A stretch of DNA of 64,000 nucleotides from Dryococelus australis (GCA_029891345.1 CM057009.1:288868966-288932965), one strand, 5' to 3'. Positions 23,252 to 35,270 are shown, numbered from the stretch's first letter. Notes: generated from the sequence alone by a model not told the origin. Made by a program: numbers and translations.

Positions 23252-24340
23252 CTAAGGATAAAGTTTTTCCAATTTTGTAGTGTGACCTCTGATATAGGCG
23301 GTTTTTTTAATATATGAATTTGGCCATCTATGGACCGCAGTGAACTCAGGACTTCTGGTTCGCCTTCTTCTTTCTTCCTTCGCAGAACTTCCTAAATTTT
23401 CTCCAACTGCTCGTCTCTGTTCTTCAGTACACACTCTCTCGGGTCTTGGTTTCGGTCGGTCTTCCGGAAATCTTGCGTTGTCTATCTGTCGCCTGATGTT
23501 CTCTCTGTTGTTGAACAATTCTTCTGTTATCCCAACTTTTTCTTCATCTTTCCTGGTCTCTAACACCCATCCTGTTGTGCATTTCAATTTTGCGATGTAG
23601 TTGAATATTTTCTTGGTGAGTCTATTCTTATTCATTCTTTCTAGTTGTCCATAAAGTTTCAGTCTTCTCTTTCTCACTGTGTCTGTATTTGTTTTCCTGT
23701 ATTTCTGTATAGGTGTTCATTGTTCCTCTTTATCCAGGTGTTGTCAGTGTTTTTGAGTGGTCCCAAGATTTTTCTCAGGATTTTCCTCTCTCTTACTTCC
23801 AGTTCGTGTAGTTCTCCTTTCTTGTTCATCGTCAGGCATTCTGATCCATAAGTTGCCTCTGGTTTGATGACTGTATTATCGTGTCTGATTTTGACTTGGA
23901 TGGATATTGCTTTCTTATTGTAGTGGTTGGGTGTTATTCTGTATTCCAATTCTAATTTTCTGCCCCCTTCTTTTTTTTTGTTGTGTTGTCCAGTCCATTT
24001 GGTTGGATCCATTCTCCAAGATATTTAAATTCATCGGCCCTCTTTATGTGTCCATGTTCTGTTTTCATGTATCTTTCCCTGTTGAGTCTGCATTCCATAT
24101 ACTCTGTTTTTTCGTAGGAGATTTCCAGTCCTGTTTTTTTTTTGTCTATTTCAAATAATGTTTCCACCATGGTTTGTGCGTCTGTTCTGTTTTGTGCTAT
24201 CAATGCTACGTCGTCGGCAAATGCTAGACAGTCCACTTCAAATCTTTATTTTCCTTGTCCTATACTGACTCCTTTCGCTTTTTTCTTCCAATGCCGTTTC
24301 TCATGTTTATTACAATATTTCTTTTTGGACTCATATTTGG
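23252..24340 (-). pseudogene. 5'-truncated LINE (reverse transcriptase remnant)
   Basis: Read on the minus strand from about 24340, the first piece contains VDCLAFADDVALIAQ, the reverse-transcriptase catalytic FADD box, then the downstream KYLGEWIQ block. After a frameshift in a lysine/A-rich run come NTVIKPEATYGSECL, ELEVRERKILRKILGP, then a third piece beginning RKRRLKLYGQLERM and ending near 23252. Order and spacing are those of the thumb/C-terminal part of non-LTR retrotransposon polymerases common in insects, possibly RTE- or Jockey-like. The fingers, endonuclease and ORF1 are absent: the copy is 5'-truncated just before FADD, the usual outcome of target-primed insertion. At least two frame changes make it dead. 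Confidence 0.85.
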
Positions 24341-24773
24341 GAGGACACGAGTAGATCCGATTTGGTTACGCTATGGATTTAGTAGTTTCTGTAGTCTCTA
24401 GATGTGAATGCTGGGCTGGCTATTCCGTCCCGATGAACAGGGAGCCGCTCAACTGGAAGCCGGCGGTAGCAGATAGGGTGTGAACAACTTCTTTATTTTA
24501 TCCATCACCTCGCCATCGTTCAACTCATGTAGCCCGATTCCTCGTACCACAGGCCAGCATCGTCATCGAAGCGAGCCGCGACATTGACCTTTCCCATTCA
24601 GACGATTTTGAGATGAACTTATTTGCACTATAATTTTGATGCCCGCGGCAAGAATTGATCTTTCCCAGATATTTCAATTGAGCTTCAGGAATGGGAGGGT
24701 GTACACTAGCTATTTTACTCGTGCTAATTCCTGTTAAATTCTACGATTATAGGCCACATCGTCGAAATCCCGT
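24341..24773. other. No gene recognised
   Basis: Nothing supported beyond the edge of the LINE remnant. Confidence 0.3.
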
Positions 24774-24962
24774 GCCGCAGTCGGTTGGTGCGCCGCCGGT
24801 CTGTGGTGCGGGAGGTTCTGGGTTCGAATCTCAGGTATGGCTAGGGTGTTAGTCTAAGTTAGGTGATCAGTTACTTTGTAAGCCGTCCCCTGGTTAGCCT
24901 TCAGGCATAACACTGGGGGGACATTAATAAGCCCAGTACAATCCAACCCAATCCCATAGACA
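24774..24962 (+). mobile_element. tRNA-derived SINE (family 2)
   Basis: The head GCAGTCGGTTGGTGCGCCGC resembles an A box region and GGGTTCGAATCTC is a near-perfect B box 30-40 bp downstream. A non-tRNA body follows (AGTTAGGTGATCAG, GTAAGCCGTCCCC, AGGCATAACACTGGGGGG) with a tail of AATCCAACCCAATCCC. It is unrelated to the family-1 SINEs elsewhere in the window. Confidence 0.75.
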
Positions 24963-26915
24963 ACATCGTCTTGTTTAATTTATCGTTAATTTTAATGCAA
25001 GTCTCAAAGTTTACAATTCAAGTAGGTACATCAATAACATTTTACTGGTTACATTTCTGTAGTTGCAATATGTCTTATTTGGTGTTAGTAGTTTCTGATT
25101 GTTTCCCGTTGGATAAAATCAAGTTGGCTCGTAGCGAGATGTCCGTTTTTAAATAATTATATTCTGATAGCGCACCAGAAGTTCCGTATGCTACAGTGCA
25201 AATATGTGAATAGAATGCCTAATCTGTGGTGTCTTACTATCAATGTACTGTACTAACAAAATAAATCACATAGGCTTATGTCCTAAATGTAATGCTATGT
25301 AAATTTCAGAAAAAAATAGCCAAAATTCGTTCGTTGTTGCAATATTGTTAATATGATAAAACTTTTTAATCAGGAGTGATTTCGCCTGTGCATATAATTA
25401 TAAAGTGTGTCGAAATTAAATATAGAGTATAGTAGAATTATGAAAAAGTGATTTCATACAAAAAATGTGTTGAGAAGACTTTGCCATTTTTTAGTCAATA
25501 AATGCATTATCTGCATCACTGTTATTTATAGTGCAAAATATCGATATCGTAATTGTTGCTTCTGTTCGGGAATATTTGTAATCTGATTATGAATAACTTT
25601 TGTGTTACAAAAAATTTGGTCAGTTACAAACGGCCAAATATCAAGTTTTTCGTCACTGAGAAAAATTATCTCTAGTTAACATTGCTATATAATAGTGACT
25701 TTCTCCAAGATCCGTCTGTCCCACTCCCAAACGCCCCACCAATACGGAAAATTTATACACACTATTCAAGTATATAAATAAGCCATTAGAATGTTTTTCG
25801 ATTAAACTAAAAATTATATATACGAATGTAATATTATATTAAAATTAATTTTCTATACTAAAGTAATTCAAAATTGAAAAATAAAAGATTGCCTTAAGTA
25901 TACAATGCATAAAATTGTCCATATTACATTAGTACACGTTCTAATATATTTCAGAAAAAAAATCAATCTATTTGAAAACCGTTAAGATGAAAACGCTCCG
26001 TTTTACACTATTACTGCGAATTCGTAATTTGAGACTGCCAAACATCAAAACTGTCCCAGAAAGCGGGATCCAGGCACGTCTCTAACATTCTCAGGTATAC
26101 GGGAACATCAAGGAGACAAGCTGATGTTTACAGCGATAAGATGAAAATTTCCCTCCCATTCCGTCTCAGGTGCTACACTAAGCCTCGACAGCCGGCGCGC
26201 AAAATGGGCATAACAACCATGATGTACCGCGTGTCTTTCCGGTGAGAAAATCACGTATTTCGGGTCAAGTCCCTCCGACTCTTAACGGTCGCCCATAAAT
26301 GAAAATATCGGGTCTCAATACCGGCTAAAAAGAAAATACGTTCTTTCACAAAAATTTTCCTACAGTTAAAAATCAGTTAAAATCCGTTAAAACGGCAGGT
26401 TTGAGCTAGCTGCAGTGGTAGTTTCGCTACGTACTATCGCCGAACGTTTAAAGTGTTAATACTTTTAAAACTGTGTCCCCATAGGTAAATCATTTATTTA
26501 TACTACTTTAACCCTATGGAATCCAATACCATACCATGTTAACTATCTTTGAGCAGGAGGGGGGTGTGGGGGCAAGTTTTATATCGGACTAGTTTTAAAG
26601 CTATGACGTCAATATATTACAAAAAGCTACGTACAAAGTATGCTCTGTACCGCTTGTTTTTGTTTGTGTTTTTCCATTGAGCTGTGGATATTTTAGAAGT
26701 ATTAACATCTATTGAAGGAAATTGCAATAAAATTTAAGTACTGTTAAAATCAAAGCCTCTGTATTACATTAAAATTTGAAGCTTTAAACATCATATTTAT
26801 ATTATATTTAAATATATTCATGGTAAACATTTCTTGTGTTCTATTTGAACATACCTACGTTTCCTCAATCACACCCAATAATCTTAACTCATCTTTCATT
26901 TGAAAGCACACATTT
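24963..26915. other. No gene recognised
   Basis: AT-rich, with a more balanced patch at 26020-26340 that shows no open frame or motif I can assign. Confidence 0.35.
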
Positions 26916-29436
26916 TTAAACTATTTTACTCAATGGTAAATTTTCTAAAATATCTTTGTGAACGTTACACACAGCTATATATTTTAGTCTTTTTTGAGTC
27001 GTGCTCTCGTGAAGGCATGTCTTCAGTCTTCGGAGTGCACTGAAAGATCTTTCTGCTTCACAAGAGGAACTAGGTATAACGAGCAGTATTCTAACACCCC
27101 AATATTTTTGAATATAGGCCTGAAAAGTTAACATATTTTATTTTTAAAAATATCTATTTTTAAAGAATATTAAAATAATGTTGCTTGTATTCCTAATTAC
27201 TTAGTTCATATATTTTTAATGCTACTCTTGTCTGCACCATACTAGCAAATGTACCTATAAAAAACCATGGGTATTTTCATGATTTACAGGCAAGTGATAA
27301 AATTTTCCCCGGAATTTGACTCATCATTTATTTTCTGCAAGAGGACAGACAAAATTATGATAATACTGCCATAAAATACTACCTGCTAGAAGTTATATTT
27401 TAGCAGTGAACACGAAAATAATTTATGGTGAGAAAATTGTAAAATCAAGATGGTGACAGACTGACAGATGTTATGCCTTGCTCAAACACATAAAATTATA
27501 TTACATTTTTTAATGTCAGTACATTGTTTAAGAAAAAGACGTTTCACAAACCTGACATCTGGTGACAACTCTCTGAACACATCAAAAGCTCCTTTGATGC
27601 TTACAGCAGCACTTGGGTATTTTGTTTTTAACATCATAAGTTCTATAAGGAGAGACTCCATGACTATTTAGGATATTTTCTCAAATCACTTATTACACTT
27701 TAAGTTTTTTTCTTTTTTCTTTCTTTCTTTCCCACCAGCACTAACTATAACTAACTTTTCCATGGCTTCCACCTTATTCAGTGCTTCTTGATCAAACCTT
27801 GTCTTCAAACTAACGAGTGCAGTATCGAAATTACGAAAGTACTCCATCCTATAGTGAGCTTCACATGACTCTGGTGTGTAGTCTGTAGCAGGGCCTGAAG
27901 GCCTTTTTGATGTACGTTTCTGTCTCGGCAGTGTTAAAGGAAGATGATTTAACTCTCGTGAATTCCTGGTAGCATCTTCAAATATTTTCTTGGCGGCATC
28001 TTCATTTCTACTGTTATGAAAATCAGAATAAATCAAGTTGAAGTTGTTTGTTTGGTTCCCTGAAGTGATCTGTTCAGTAGTTCTAGTTTTAGAATTTCAT
28101 ATTTTTCCATGACAACACCAAGAAATGTTTATCCAGCTTCGAAAACTCGTAACAAACCAGCTAGTTATCCTGACCTTTTAAATCTTCTAAATTAGCTAGA
28201 ATTTCTTCACAGAGCTTCATTATTTCATTGATCTGATTTCCTCTATAAATCCATCTCGTTGGACATAATGGCTTAATTTGTGCAATGTTCCCGACTGGAC
28301 TATCAGCTCGCAGCTCTAAAAGATGGACGCGTCTCTTTTTGCCATTTAACGACTGTGACAACGATACTCCCAACTCGCGAACCCAATGCAAGATATTTGT
28401 AGCAGTGATGGAGGAATTGCAAGCATCTCGTATCACTAGATTTACACAGTGACCAACATAATTAACATAAAGTGCTTATGTCTTATGGTTTGACAACATT
28501 CCTTGAACTTCATTACTTTTTCCACTCATGTTTGGGGCTCCATCATATGCTTTACCTCGTAAATTATAAATTGGTAACTTAACCCTTGTCATTACGTCTA
28601 AGATAACAGAGGTTATATGGTCGCCTGTTGTATTTCCATCACTGTACAGACCACCGAAGCTTTCACGCGGACGTAAATCTTTGTCGACCCATCTGAAACA
28701 TTCATTCAGCTGTACTTCTCCAATGATGTCTCTGGTACCATAAAAAATAACGGAACATGTAGGTGGGTTCTGCGAACATATCTTGGTGCATATTACATAA
28801 ACTTTTTCATTTGACAGTAAGGCAAGAATTTCGTTTCGAATCATACCATCGAAATAAGTTTCACTGTTTCTAGCCATCCACTGCTTTAGTTCAAGACTGT
28901 CTCTGCAACGGAGATTAGTAAATTCAAGCAAATTTGCCGGGTCGGAATCATAGCCTCTACAATCAGGTCCTTGCTTCGCAAGAAAACCAATAATGGTAAC
29001 GAATCTCTCTAGACAAATCCTTCCTTTCATTCGTTCTGTGGTTGTTTGAGAGAGCATGTGTTTCTCAATAGGGTTGTCATTCTGCTTAAAGCTCAACACA
29101 GCTAATTTATGACTTTCAGAGTTTTCATGCGAACGAAATTTTTCCCTTGATACTAGAGCCGGTAACGGAAAAGGCATCTTCCAATTTTTGCGAGAAGGTT
29201 TTGTGGATTTGACTTTGAAAAATATATACGCCTGTCTTACCTGGTTCGACATGCAGCCAGTTGAACGACTTATACCAAGTAGGAAGAAATTCCGAAGTTC
29301 GTCCTTTCAAATCCTGCTTATGAAAATTGTACGGCAGTATAGGAGGATGGTTTAGTGACAAGGTACACGGCAACGAACACTTCGTAGACGTCGATTCGTT
29401 ACTCCCCTCTTCTTCCTTACTATCTGGTTTCTTTTT
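26916..29436 (-). pseudogene. hAT-like transposase / DUF4371 zinc-finger (ZMYM1-like) element
   Basis: Minus-strand pieces run in the expected order. About 29436-29150: leader and TTF-type finger region (RTSEFLPTWYKSFNWLH). 29252-28476: a 258-residue frame with FRSHENSESHKLAV and the DUF4371 block (MIRNEILALLS, LYSDGNTTGDHI, GKAYDGAPNMSGK). 28436-28161: CPTRWIYRGNQI. 28036-27686: linker. 27660-27560: MLKTKYPSA, then LSPDVR. 27119-26916: the hAT C-terminal dimerisation block SSSCEAERSFSALRRLK. Several frame breaks lie between them. The final block is separated by about 440 bp (27120-27558) that begins GTTTGT and ends TTTTCAG on this strand, so it may be an intron. The 5' side is abutted by a MITE. 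Confidence 0.88.
27120..27555 (-). other. Intron-like interruption in the hAT-like element
   Basis: On the minus strand the coding match stops at SPDVR, followed by GTTTGTG, and resumes after GTTAACTTTTCAG with AYIQKYWGV. The interior is AT-rich with stops in all frames. It could be a short intron or an insertion. Confidence 0.4.
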
Positions 29437-29437
29437 A

Positions 29438-29859
29438 TATGCTGTTCACGGTAAAATGAACACTTTTGAAAGTCCTGCTTAAGATCTTCTTGTATGCACG
29501 TTGTGTATTATTCCGCCTTATGTAAAATTAACATTGCCATGGGCCTCATCACTTTATTCGTGCGTCGGTCAAGTTAAACTGTGAAATTATTGGGAAAAAT
29601 TAATATTTTACAAATCTGCTCATTTATATACGTCGACGCATTTAAAAAAATTAAAACCGAAGAAATTATTTAAATGATAACAAATGGTTACCTAACCCTT
29701 TTTATTCGACAATAAGATGTGGAACATCTTCCCATTCATTGTTACCAACTTTACTGTGTGCATGTCACTCGATGTAACCTGTAAAATATATGCAGGTAGT
29801 GGCAGTGACTTTTTTATAAGGTTGATTTCCAAAGTGCTCACTTTATCATGAACAACCTG
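29438..29859. mobile_element. MITE, TTCACGGTAAAGTGAGC family, copy B
   Basis: Left end TATGCTGTTCACGGTAAAAT continues to GAACACTTTTGA, right end CAAAGTGCTCACTTTATCAT continues to GAACAACCTG. TA flanks both ends (29436-29437 and 29860-29861). It sits directly at the 5' edge of the hAT-like element. Confidence 0.82.
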
Positions 29860-30339
29860 TATCAGCATTGTGATCAGAACCCGATTCTTTTGTTTTGCGT
29901 TTTATTGTCACCAACTTATAAATTGCGACCAATAAATGGGCAACTGTAACATTATAAATGACACTAGATCAATACTACAGGCACTGCGATGGGGTTCATC
30001 ACTGCAACCAAAACACAAATACCAGTTGCTGTTCGGTCCCCGCTCCTTTGCAGCGTTGTTGGAGAAGGGGTGGAGTGGTCAATATTCTAAGTAGTGCATT
30101 GTTGCTTGGCTGCTGCTTGCAGCAATGTATAGACAGTGCAAATTCTAACTGGCTACCGCGTGGACATTTTCATTAATGCGCCTGCCTACATGAGAGAAAA
30201 CCGCACTGCAGTGTTTTAGAAATGCACAAAGTTCTGGCAAATTTTTTTATCGTGGGAAAGAAACTGTATGCAGATATTGTGTTCACCAGTAGGCACTTTT
30301 TACAAGCTGTAATTTAACTCCACTTGATTGTATGAATGT

Positions 30340-30920
30340 ACGGTAGGTGTCTGTAAGGCGTCTGTCCGACGCCCATCGAATCACTAGCAATCACGATGTA
30401 TTTGGTGGAGACGTCGAAAATGAGCCGCAATATACTCATTATAATTAAAGCATCTACAACATAATTATTAACATTTCGAAACGCCATACCACGTAAAAGA
30501 TTAATTATAGGCCTGTTAAGGACTTATAAATATGAATTTCAAGACGTGCTTCAAATTTCGGAAATCTTTTTTTTTTTTTTTTTTTCGAAAAAGGGAAGAC
30601 GTGCCGATAAAGCCGCTACAGACACATTATAATTAACGTGTCTACAGCATAATTATAATAATTTCGGAGCACTATACTCTCTAGGAGATTAATTATTGAC
30701 CTGTAAATGACTTACAAGCATGAATTTAGAGGCGCGCCTCAAATTTCGATTTTTTTTTTTTTTTTGTAAAATGGGAAGACATGCCGATATAGCCGATATG
30801 TACACATTATAATTACAAGATTTCATTTAACTTCATTTGTTTGTAAGTACGATAGGTGTCCGTGAGGTGTCGGTCCGGCGCCCATCGAATCACTGGCAAC
30901 CACGACGTATTTGGTGGACA
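30340..30920 (+). repeat. Direct duplication with internal ~180-bp tandem units
   Basis: GTACGGTAGGTGTCTG..CGCCCATCGAATCACT..GTATTTGGTGGA at about 30340-30413 recurs at 30846-30918. Between them a unit of about 178 bp (ATTATAATTAA..CATAATTAT..TTCGGAGC/TTCGAAACGC..CTTATAA/CTTACAA..TTTCG plus poly-T) occurs at about 30425-30600 and 30603-30775, with a third start at about 30779. Poly-T runs end each unit. Confidence 0.75.
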
Positions 30921-31044
30921 AGTAGTCGATTACTGGTGGCGTGTAGAGTTTCAGTGCCGGCGATGTCCTCATCTGCACGCGGTTGTGTGAGTAAAAGACC
31001 ATCCAAACTTTGAAACACAAGAAGGAGTTCAGATGATCGACCGC

Positions 31045-31071
31045 GCGTGTGTGTGTGTGTGTGTGTGTGTG
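31045..31071 (+). repeat. (GT)n microsatellite
   Basis: About 13 GT units. Open frames here encode only the repeat (VCVCVC, HTHTHT). Confidence 0.9.
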
Positions 31072-31305
31072 AAATACCATTTGAAGATGCCGATCTGCGT
31101 GAGCTCGTATCGAAATGCCAAAAGAATGCATCGCCATACACACACGTGTCAGATAAACCAGGAATACCCAGCATGCCGTTCCAACTTACCGCGGGAAGAG
31201 TGCACAGAATCTCGCCTGATCGCTAGCGATACCGATGACGGACGAGATTGTAAATGTATAAATAGTCTATCTATATAATAATAATAAAAAATTAGGTGAG
31301 ACTAA

Positions 31306-31855
31306 AAAGTGAAAAATAAATTAACTGTAAGAAACCTTTTTTTAAACCAAGCATTTGTTTAATAATGACTTAAAAATAAATTTTCAATTATCGGAGAAAT
31401 TATAGAATTTGTGTAAAATGTAAGACGTGGTTGAACAGCCGTCATTAAATTTATTGCAAATTAATATTTTTGTATCAATTATAATAAGTATATAAAAGTT
31501 TGGCGCGAACAGTTAAGAGACTTACGCAAGATATATACTTACTACGTTTGATGTATACGTGCTAATGATGTAAACGTGCTATATTGCGAATAGTTAAAGA
31601 GTCTTATAAAAGATACGTGTTCACTGCGCTTACTCAAATGAGGTATACATTCTTTACTGCGTCAAACCTTCATATACTAAATATAAATTGATTCAAAAAA
31701 TGTTAATTTGCAGTAAAATTTATGACGGTTGTTCGGCCACGTCTTACAAGTTCTACAAATTCTGTAACTACCCCCATTGATATTTTTATCTTCTTTGTTC
31801 ATTTATAAATACAAGCTTTGTTTTAAAAGTTTTTTTACACTTGATTTATTAATAT
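31306..31855. mobile_element. Foldback element with arms of about 160 bp
   Basis: The left arm (about 31310-31480, containing AGACGTGGTTGAACAGCCGTC and TTGCAAATTAATATTTTTG) is matched by the reverse complement of the right arm (about 31680-31850, GACGGTTGTTCGGCCACGTCT and AAAAATGTTAATTTGCAGTAA). The outer parts also pair, around AAACCAAGCATTTGTTTA versus TACAAGCTTTGTTTTAAA. The middle contains short imperfect direct repeats (AGTTAA-GAGACTTA / AGTTAAAGAGTCTTA). No coding capacity. Confidence 0.8.
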
Positions 31856-32130
31856 TGAATACCAGAGGACTTTATGTAACACATTACCTTATAAATTGAA
31901 ACGAGACATGTGTTGTGTGTGCCTGGGTAGTCCTTAAGGCTCCCGAGCTTCTGAGCCTCCAACGATCAAAACCGCTGTAGGTACGCTATGCAACTGCCTT
32001 TCTAGTTCAGTGAAAGTTTTTGTCTGATCATTTTTTTAACTAAAATTACTTCCGAAACATGTCTATTGTTTTATTGTAATTTTTATAGTAAAATCGCTTT
32101 TAAAGTAAAATCAAGAAGTGTATATTCTTT
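31856..32130. other. No gene recognised
   Basis: Nothing supported. Confidence 0.3.
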
Positions 32131-32192
32131 GGGGGGGGGGGGGGACAATTCCCCTCAAATATTTGTTATGGGGGACGTGTCCCCCCCCCCCC
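32131..32192. repeat. Poly-G / poly-C inverted pair
   Basis: A run of 14 G at 32131-32144 and a run of 12-13 C at about 32181-32192 flank CAATTCCCC..GGGGGACGTG, able to pair as a hairpin or form G-quadruplex. Run lengths may be unreliable in sequencing. Confidence 0.7.
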
Positions 32193-33166
32193 AGGCTCGA
32201 CCCTGGTAATTTAATTACCTGTTCAAATAATTTTAAAAGCCTGGCTGCCGGTTTTATGAATTCCATCACGAGTCCTCTAAGGATTTAGTATATTTATTAA
32301 TCTTACTATACTCAATTTGTATCCGTATGTATTAAGAATTCAATTTTTAATGTGTCTCCTAATGGACGAAGCTTATTACATAAGTTGTGAAACTGATTTA
32401 AAATTATACAGGCGATTTTATAAACCTAACTACAAATAACTGATGTGTAGATATAGAAATATAAATATACATAAAACAGAATTACATATAAAACATGTAC
32501 GGCAGGGGTTTTAATAGAAAAGCTGATGTATGCCAAAGAGTATGATTATAATATCATATTTGCGCATAAAGCCCTCGCATGGTAGAATGGTTCCTTTCTG
32601 AAAGTCGGGCATCATGTGGGAAATTGTGGGCCATTTAACACAAAATGAGTAACGGAATTTCATATATCCCGCACAAGCAAATGTCTGAGAAACACCCACA
32701 GGCATCTGAGAGTATGTAGAGAATGTGTGGGTGATGTTTGCCAAAGAGTACATACTGCCTTTTGTGGTATGCCAACTGTTCCTTATTACTGAGGATACAT
32801 GAGCAGCAAGCTTATGTTCAATTTATGGCATACCGACTATATGTTGTTGTGCAATAGCAAATAGCATACGCGTATTCAATTGATTTTCTTATTTCATGTA
32901 TATATTAAGTAAAATTATCACGTGGCATTGCTAGTAATAGTAAAAAATAGTTTTTAGACCAGAAACCTGCAAAGCATAACACGCAGAAATAAGTCATTAT
33001 TTTGCATTTCAATTCTGCCTGAAAATAGTCCGAAACTAAAATACTATACTTTTAAACAAAACACACAAATCCCATTATTGACTAGTAATACTAACATTGT
33101 CTTTATAGCAAAGCCCTTAATGCTTATGTATGTGAAGTAAGTATCAAGCATTACTTAAAAGGTCGT
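32193..33166. other. No gene recognised
   Basis: AT-rich. The minus frame at 32511-32753 shows no motif. Confidence 0.3.
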
Positions 33167-33286
33167 AGAAGAGTAGTTGATAGCATACCTGACTGTAGAC
33201 GAAAGGTTTGTGAGTTCGATTCCAGCAGAAGAGTAGTTGATAGCATACCTGACTGTAGACGAAAGGTTTGTGAGTTCGATTCCAGC
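33167..33286 (+). repeat. Exact 60-bp tandem duplication of a tRNA-like sequence
   Basis: The 60-bp unit starting AGAAGAGTAGTTGATAGCAT is present twice with no difference visible to me. Each unit has an A-box-like TAGTTGATAGC and a B box GAGTTCGATTCC at tRNA-like spacing, with CTGACTGTAGAC between, resembling a tRNA-Tyr anticodon region (GTA). It is probably a SINE head or tRNA pseudogene duplicated in tandem; acceptor stem pairing is not apparent. Confidence 0.8.
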
Positions 33287-33479
33287 TTTCTCCAAAGAAA
33301 CTTACTAATTGTGAAATAAAACTGAAGATTGCACATATAAATATGGTAAATACATCAATTTTATTTGGGTTAGACACAATTATATTTTGGTTTTGATCAT
33401 GCATGGCAAGCTGCGTCTATGTGGGCCACAAGTGACCTATAGCTGGGCCACAAGTGACTTATCAACAGTTGGCTAACGA

Positions 33480-33795
33480 CATGTGGTTTACTTACGGCAG
33501 GCCAGAAGCAGAAAGTCGGAAGTGGCTCGCTTGTGGTTAACTAACGGGCAACTCTTGTTTTGCCAGGCATCAGCTCACAGTTCATCAAGAAGTGGCCCGC
33601 TTGTGATTGACTTATGGGCGACTCTTACTTTGCCAGACATCAGCCGACAGTTCATCAAGAAGTGGCCCGCTTGTTGTTGACTTATGGGCAACTCTTGGTT
33701 TATCAGACATCAGCCGACAGTACATGCAGAAGTGGCCTGATTGTGGTTAACTTACGGGGAACTCTGGTTTTGCCAGACATTTGCTGACAGTTAAA
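33480..33795 (+). repeat. 70-bp minisatellite, about four copies
   Basis: AGTGGC(T/C)CGCTTGT recurs at 33521, 33591, 33661 and 33731, exactly 70 bp apart. Units share GACTTATGGGC-ACTCTT, GCCAGACATCAGC and GACAGTTCATCAAGA. The ORF 33483-33680 is a by-product. Confidence 0.92.
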
Positions 33796-34386
33796 TATCC
33801 GTGTGTGGCCCACGCATAAACACAACATACCACAGTCATCGTTCATCATGTGTGCCACCTGCAGCTGCGGGTGAATTTCGCTTCTTGAATGCCTGTGGAT
33901 GCCGCACGTGGCCTGCTTGTTTACAATCAGAGCTGCACCTGTAGGCTAACAATATTTTGTTACTTGGAAAGGTGTCTTGCTGAGATTAGGAAGACATGAA
34001 CCATCAAGAGATGTTTAGGCATTGTTCCTACATCAGAAATTACTACGGTTGACTGTATAAATTTAGCCAGTCATCGTAGTAATGACTGTATAGGACATGT
34101 CACATGTTGCGTTTTAATGTTCTGTGGTTGACGACAACGTTGCTGGCTTCGTTGAACACAACGGAACCTGTTTTCTGGATCTTCGTCACTGGATACAGCA
34201 CTATGTGCGGTTGTGACAACTGACGGAATATTGTAAAGAATGCGGTTCCAACCCTTCTGCAGTTGAATCAAAGCTGGTTTTTATAAAATGTAAAGTATTG
34301 GAAAACTTAGAAATCAGCCTTCATTACTTAGGACAAGTGCATAAAGAGGAAACTAATTTATGTTGGAACCACAGTCAAATTTTGTA

Positions 34387-34586
34387 AAGGATTGTCGCGG
34401 TAAAGTGAGCAGTTTTGAGCATTATGTATTCTCCCACTACGTGTAAAATTAGCACTGCCGTTTGCCTGATCTATTTATCAAAGAGACAGTAAAGTGAACC
34501 TGTGAAATCCTCAGTAAAATAAATAAGGGCAATGGAGTTTTTTAAATGTAGATTTCAGAAAAGCTCACTTTACAGTGAACTGCCTT
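34387..34586. mobile_element. MITE, TTCACGGTAAAGTGAGC family, copy C
   Basis: Left end AAGGATTGTCGCGGTAAAGT then GAGCAGTTTTGA; right end AAAAGCTCACTTTACAGTGA then ACTGCCTT. TA flanks both ends. About 200 bp, non-coding. Confidence 0.8.
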
Positions 34587-35270
34587 TATATGTGTATTGT
34601 ACGTAGGATAGAAAGGAGTATCATTTTGGTGTTTGCTCCTTATGATAAGAGTAAATAAAATGAATTAAGGTGTATATAAATTATTTCAAACGAAATTTAA
34701 ATAGCTGTTTGGAACCTGTAGGATTTGTTAAGTAGTAATTTTTTTAGTTACAAACATTAGACTATAATAATGAAACTGAACTTTTTTATATAAAAGTAGT
34801 GTTGGATCGCTTGTCAGATATACATCTTAGCTACATAAATATTTTCCTGGACAATTCTTATTATTATCTAATCATATTATAGGTTAAAGACAATTTTTCG
34901 CATGATTCGGTTTACAAAAACTCAATACTTACCCAGGAATTTATGTGGCAATTATTACCGACGAAATTGCAGCTTTAAGGAGCGATACTGTTATGAAAAT
35001 ATCTTTAACTTTCTCAGTTATATATTTAAGTACACTTTAAGAATGAAATTGATGAGATGGTGTAAACTGGTGAATATCTTAACGTGACAGCAACGGACGG
35101 ATTTTTCAGACTCAATAAAGTGTCTTTCTGATATTAAGTATCCGTGACCATCAACCGACATTGGGGCATGATTCCTGTAACATCACCTTCTGTGATAACT
35201 GTATAAATGAAGCCATTCATCATAATATCGTATTTGTGTCGTTATGTATGGTGCCGTTGTGATACGTGAA
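34587..35270. other. No gene recognised
   Basis: AT-rich, no motif. Confidence 0.3.

Noticed and set aside
30823-31278. Three overlapping ORFs with HTHTHT or VCVCV
   Set aside because: Produced by the GT microsatellite.
33190-33290. A functional tRNA gene
   Set aside because: B box is good but acceptor-stem pairing is not apparent; better explained as a SINE head or tRNA pseudogene duplicated in tandem.
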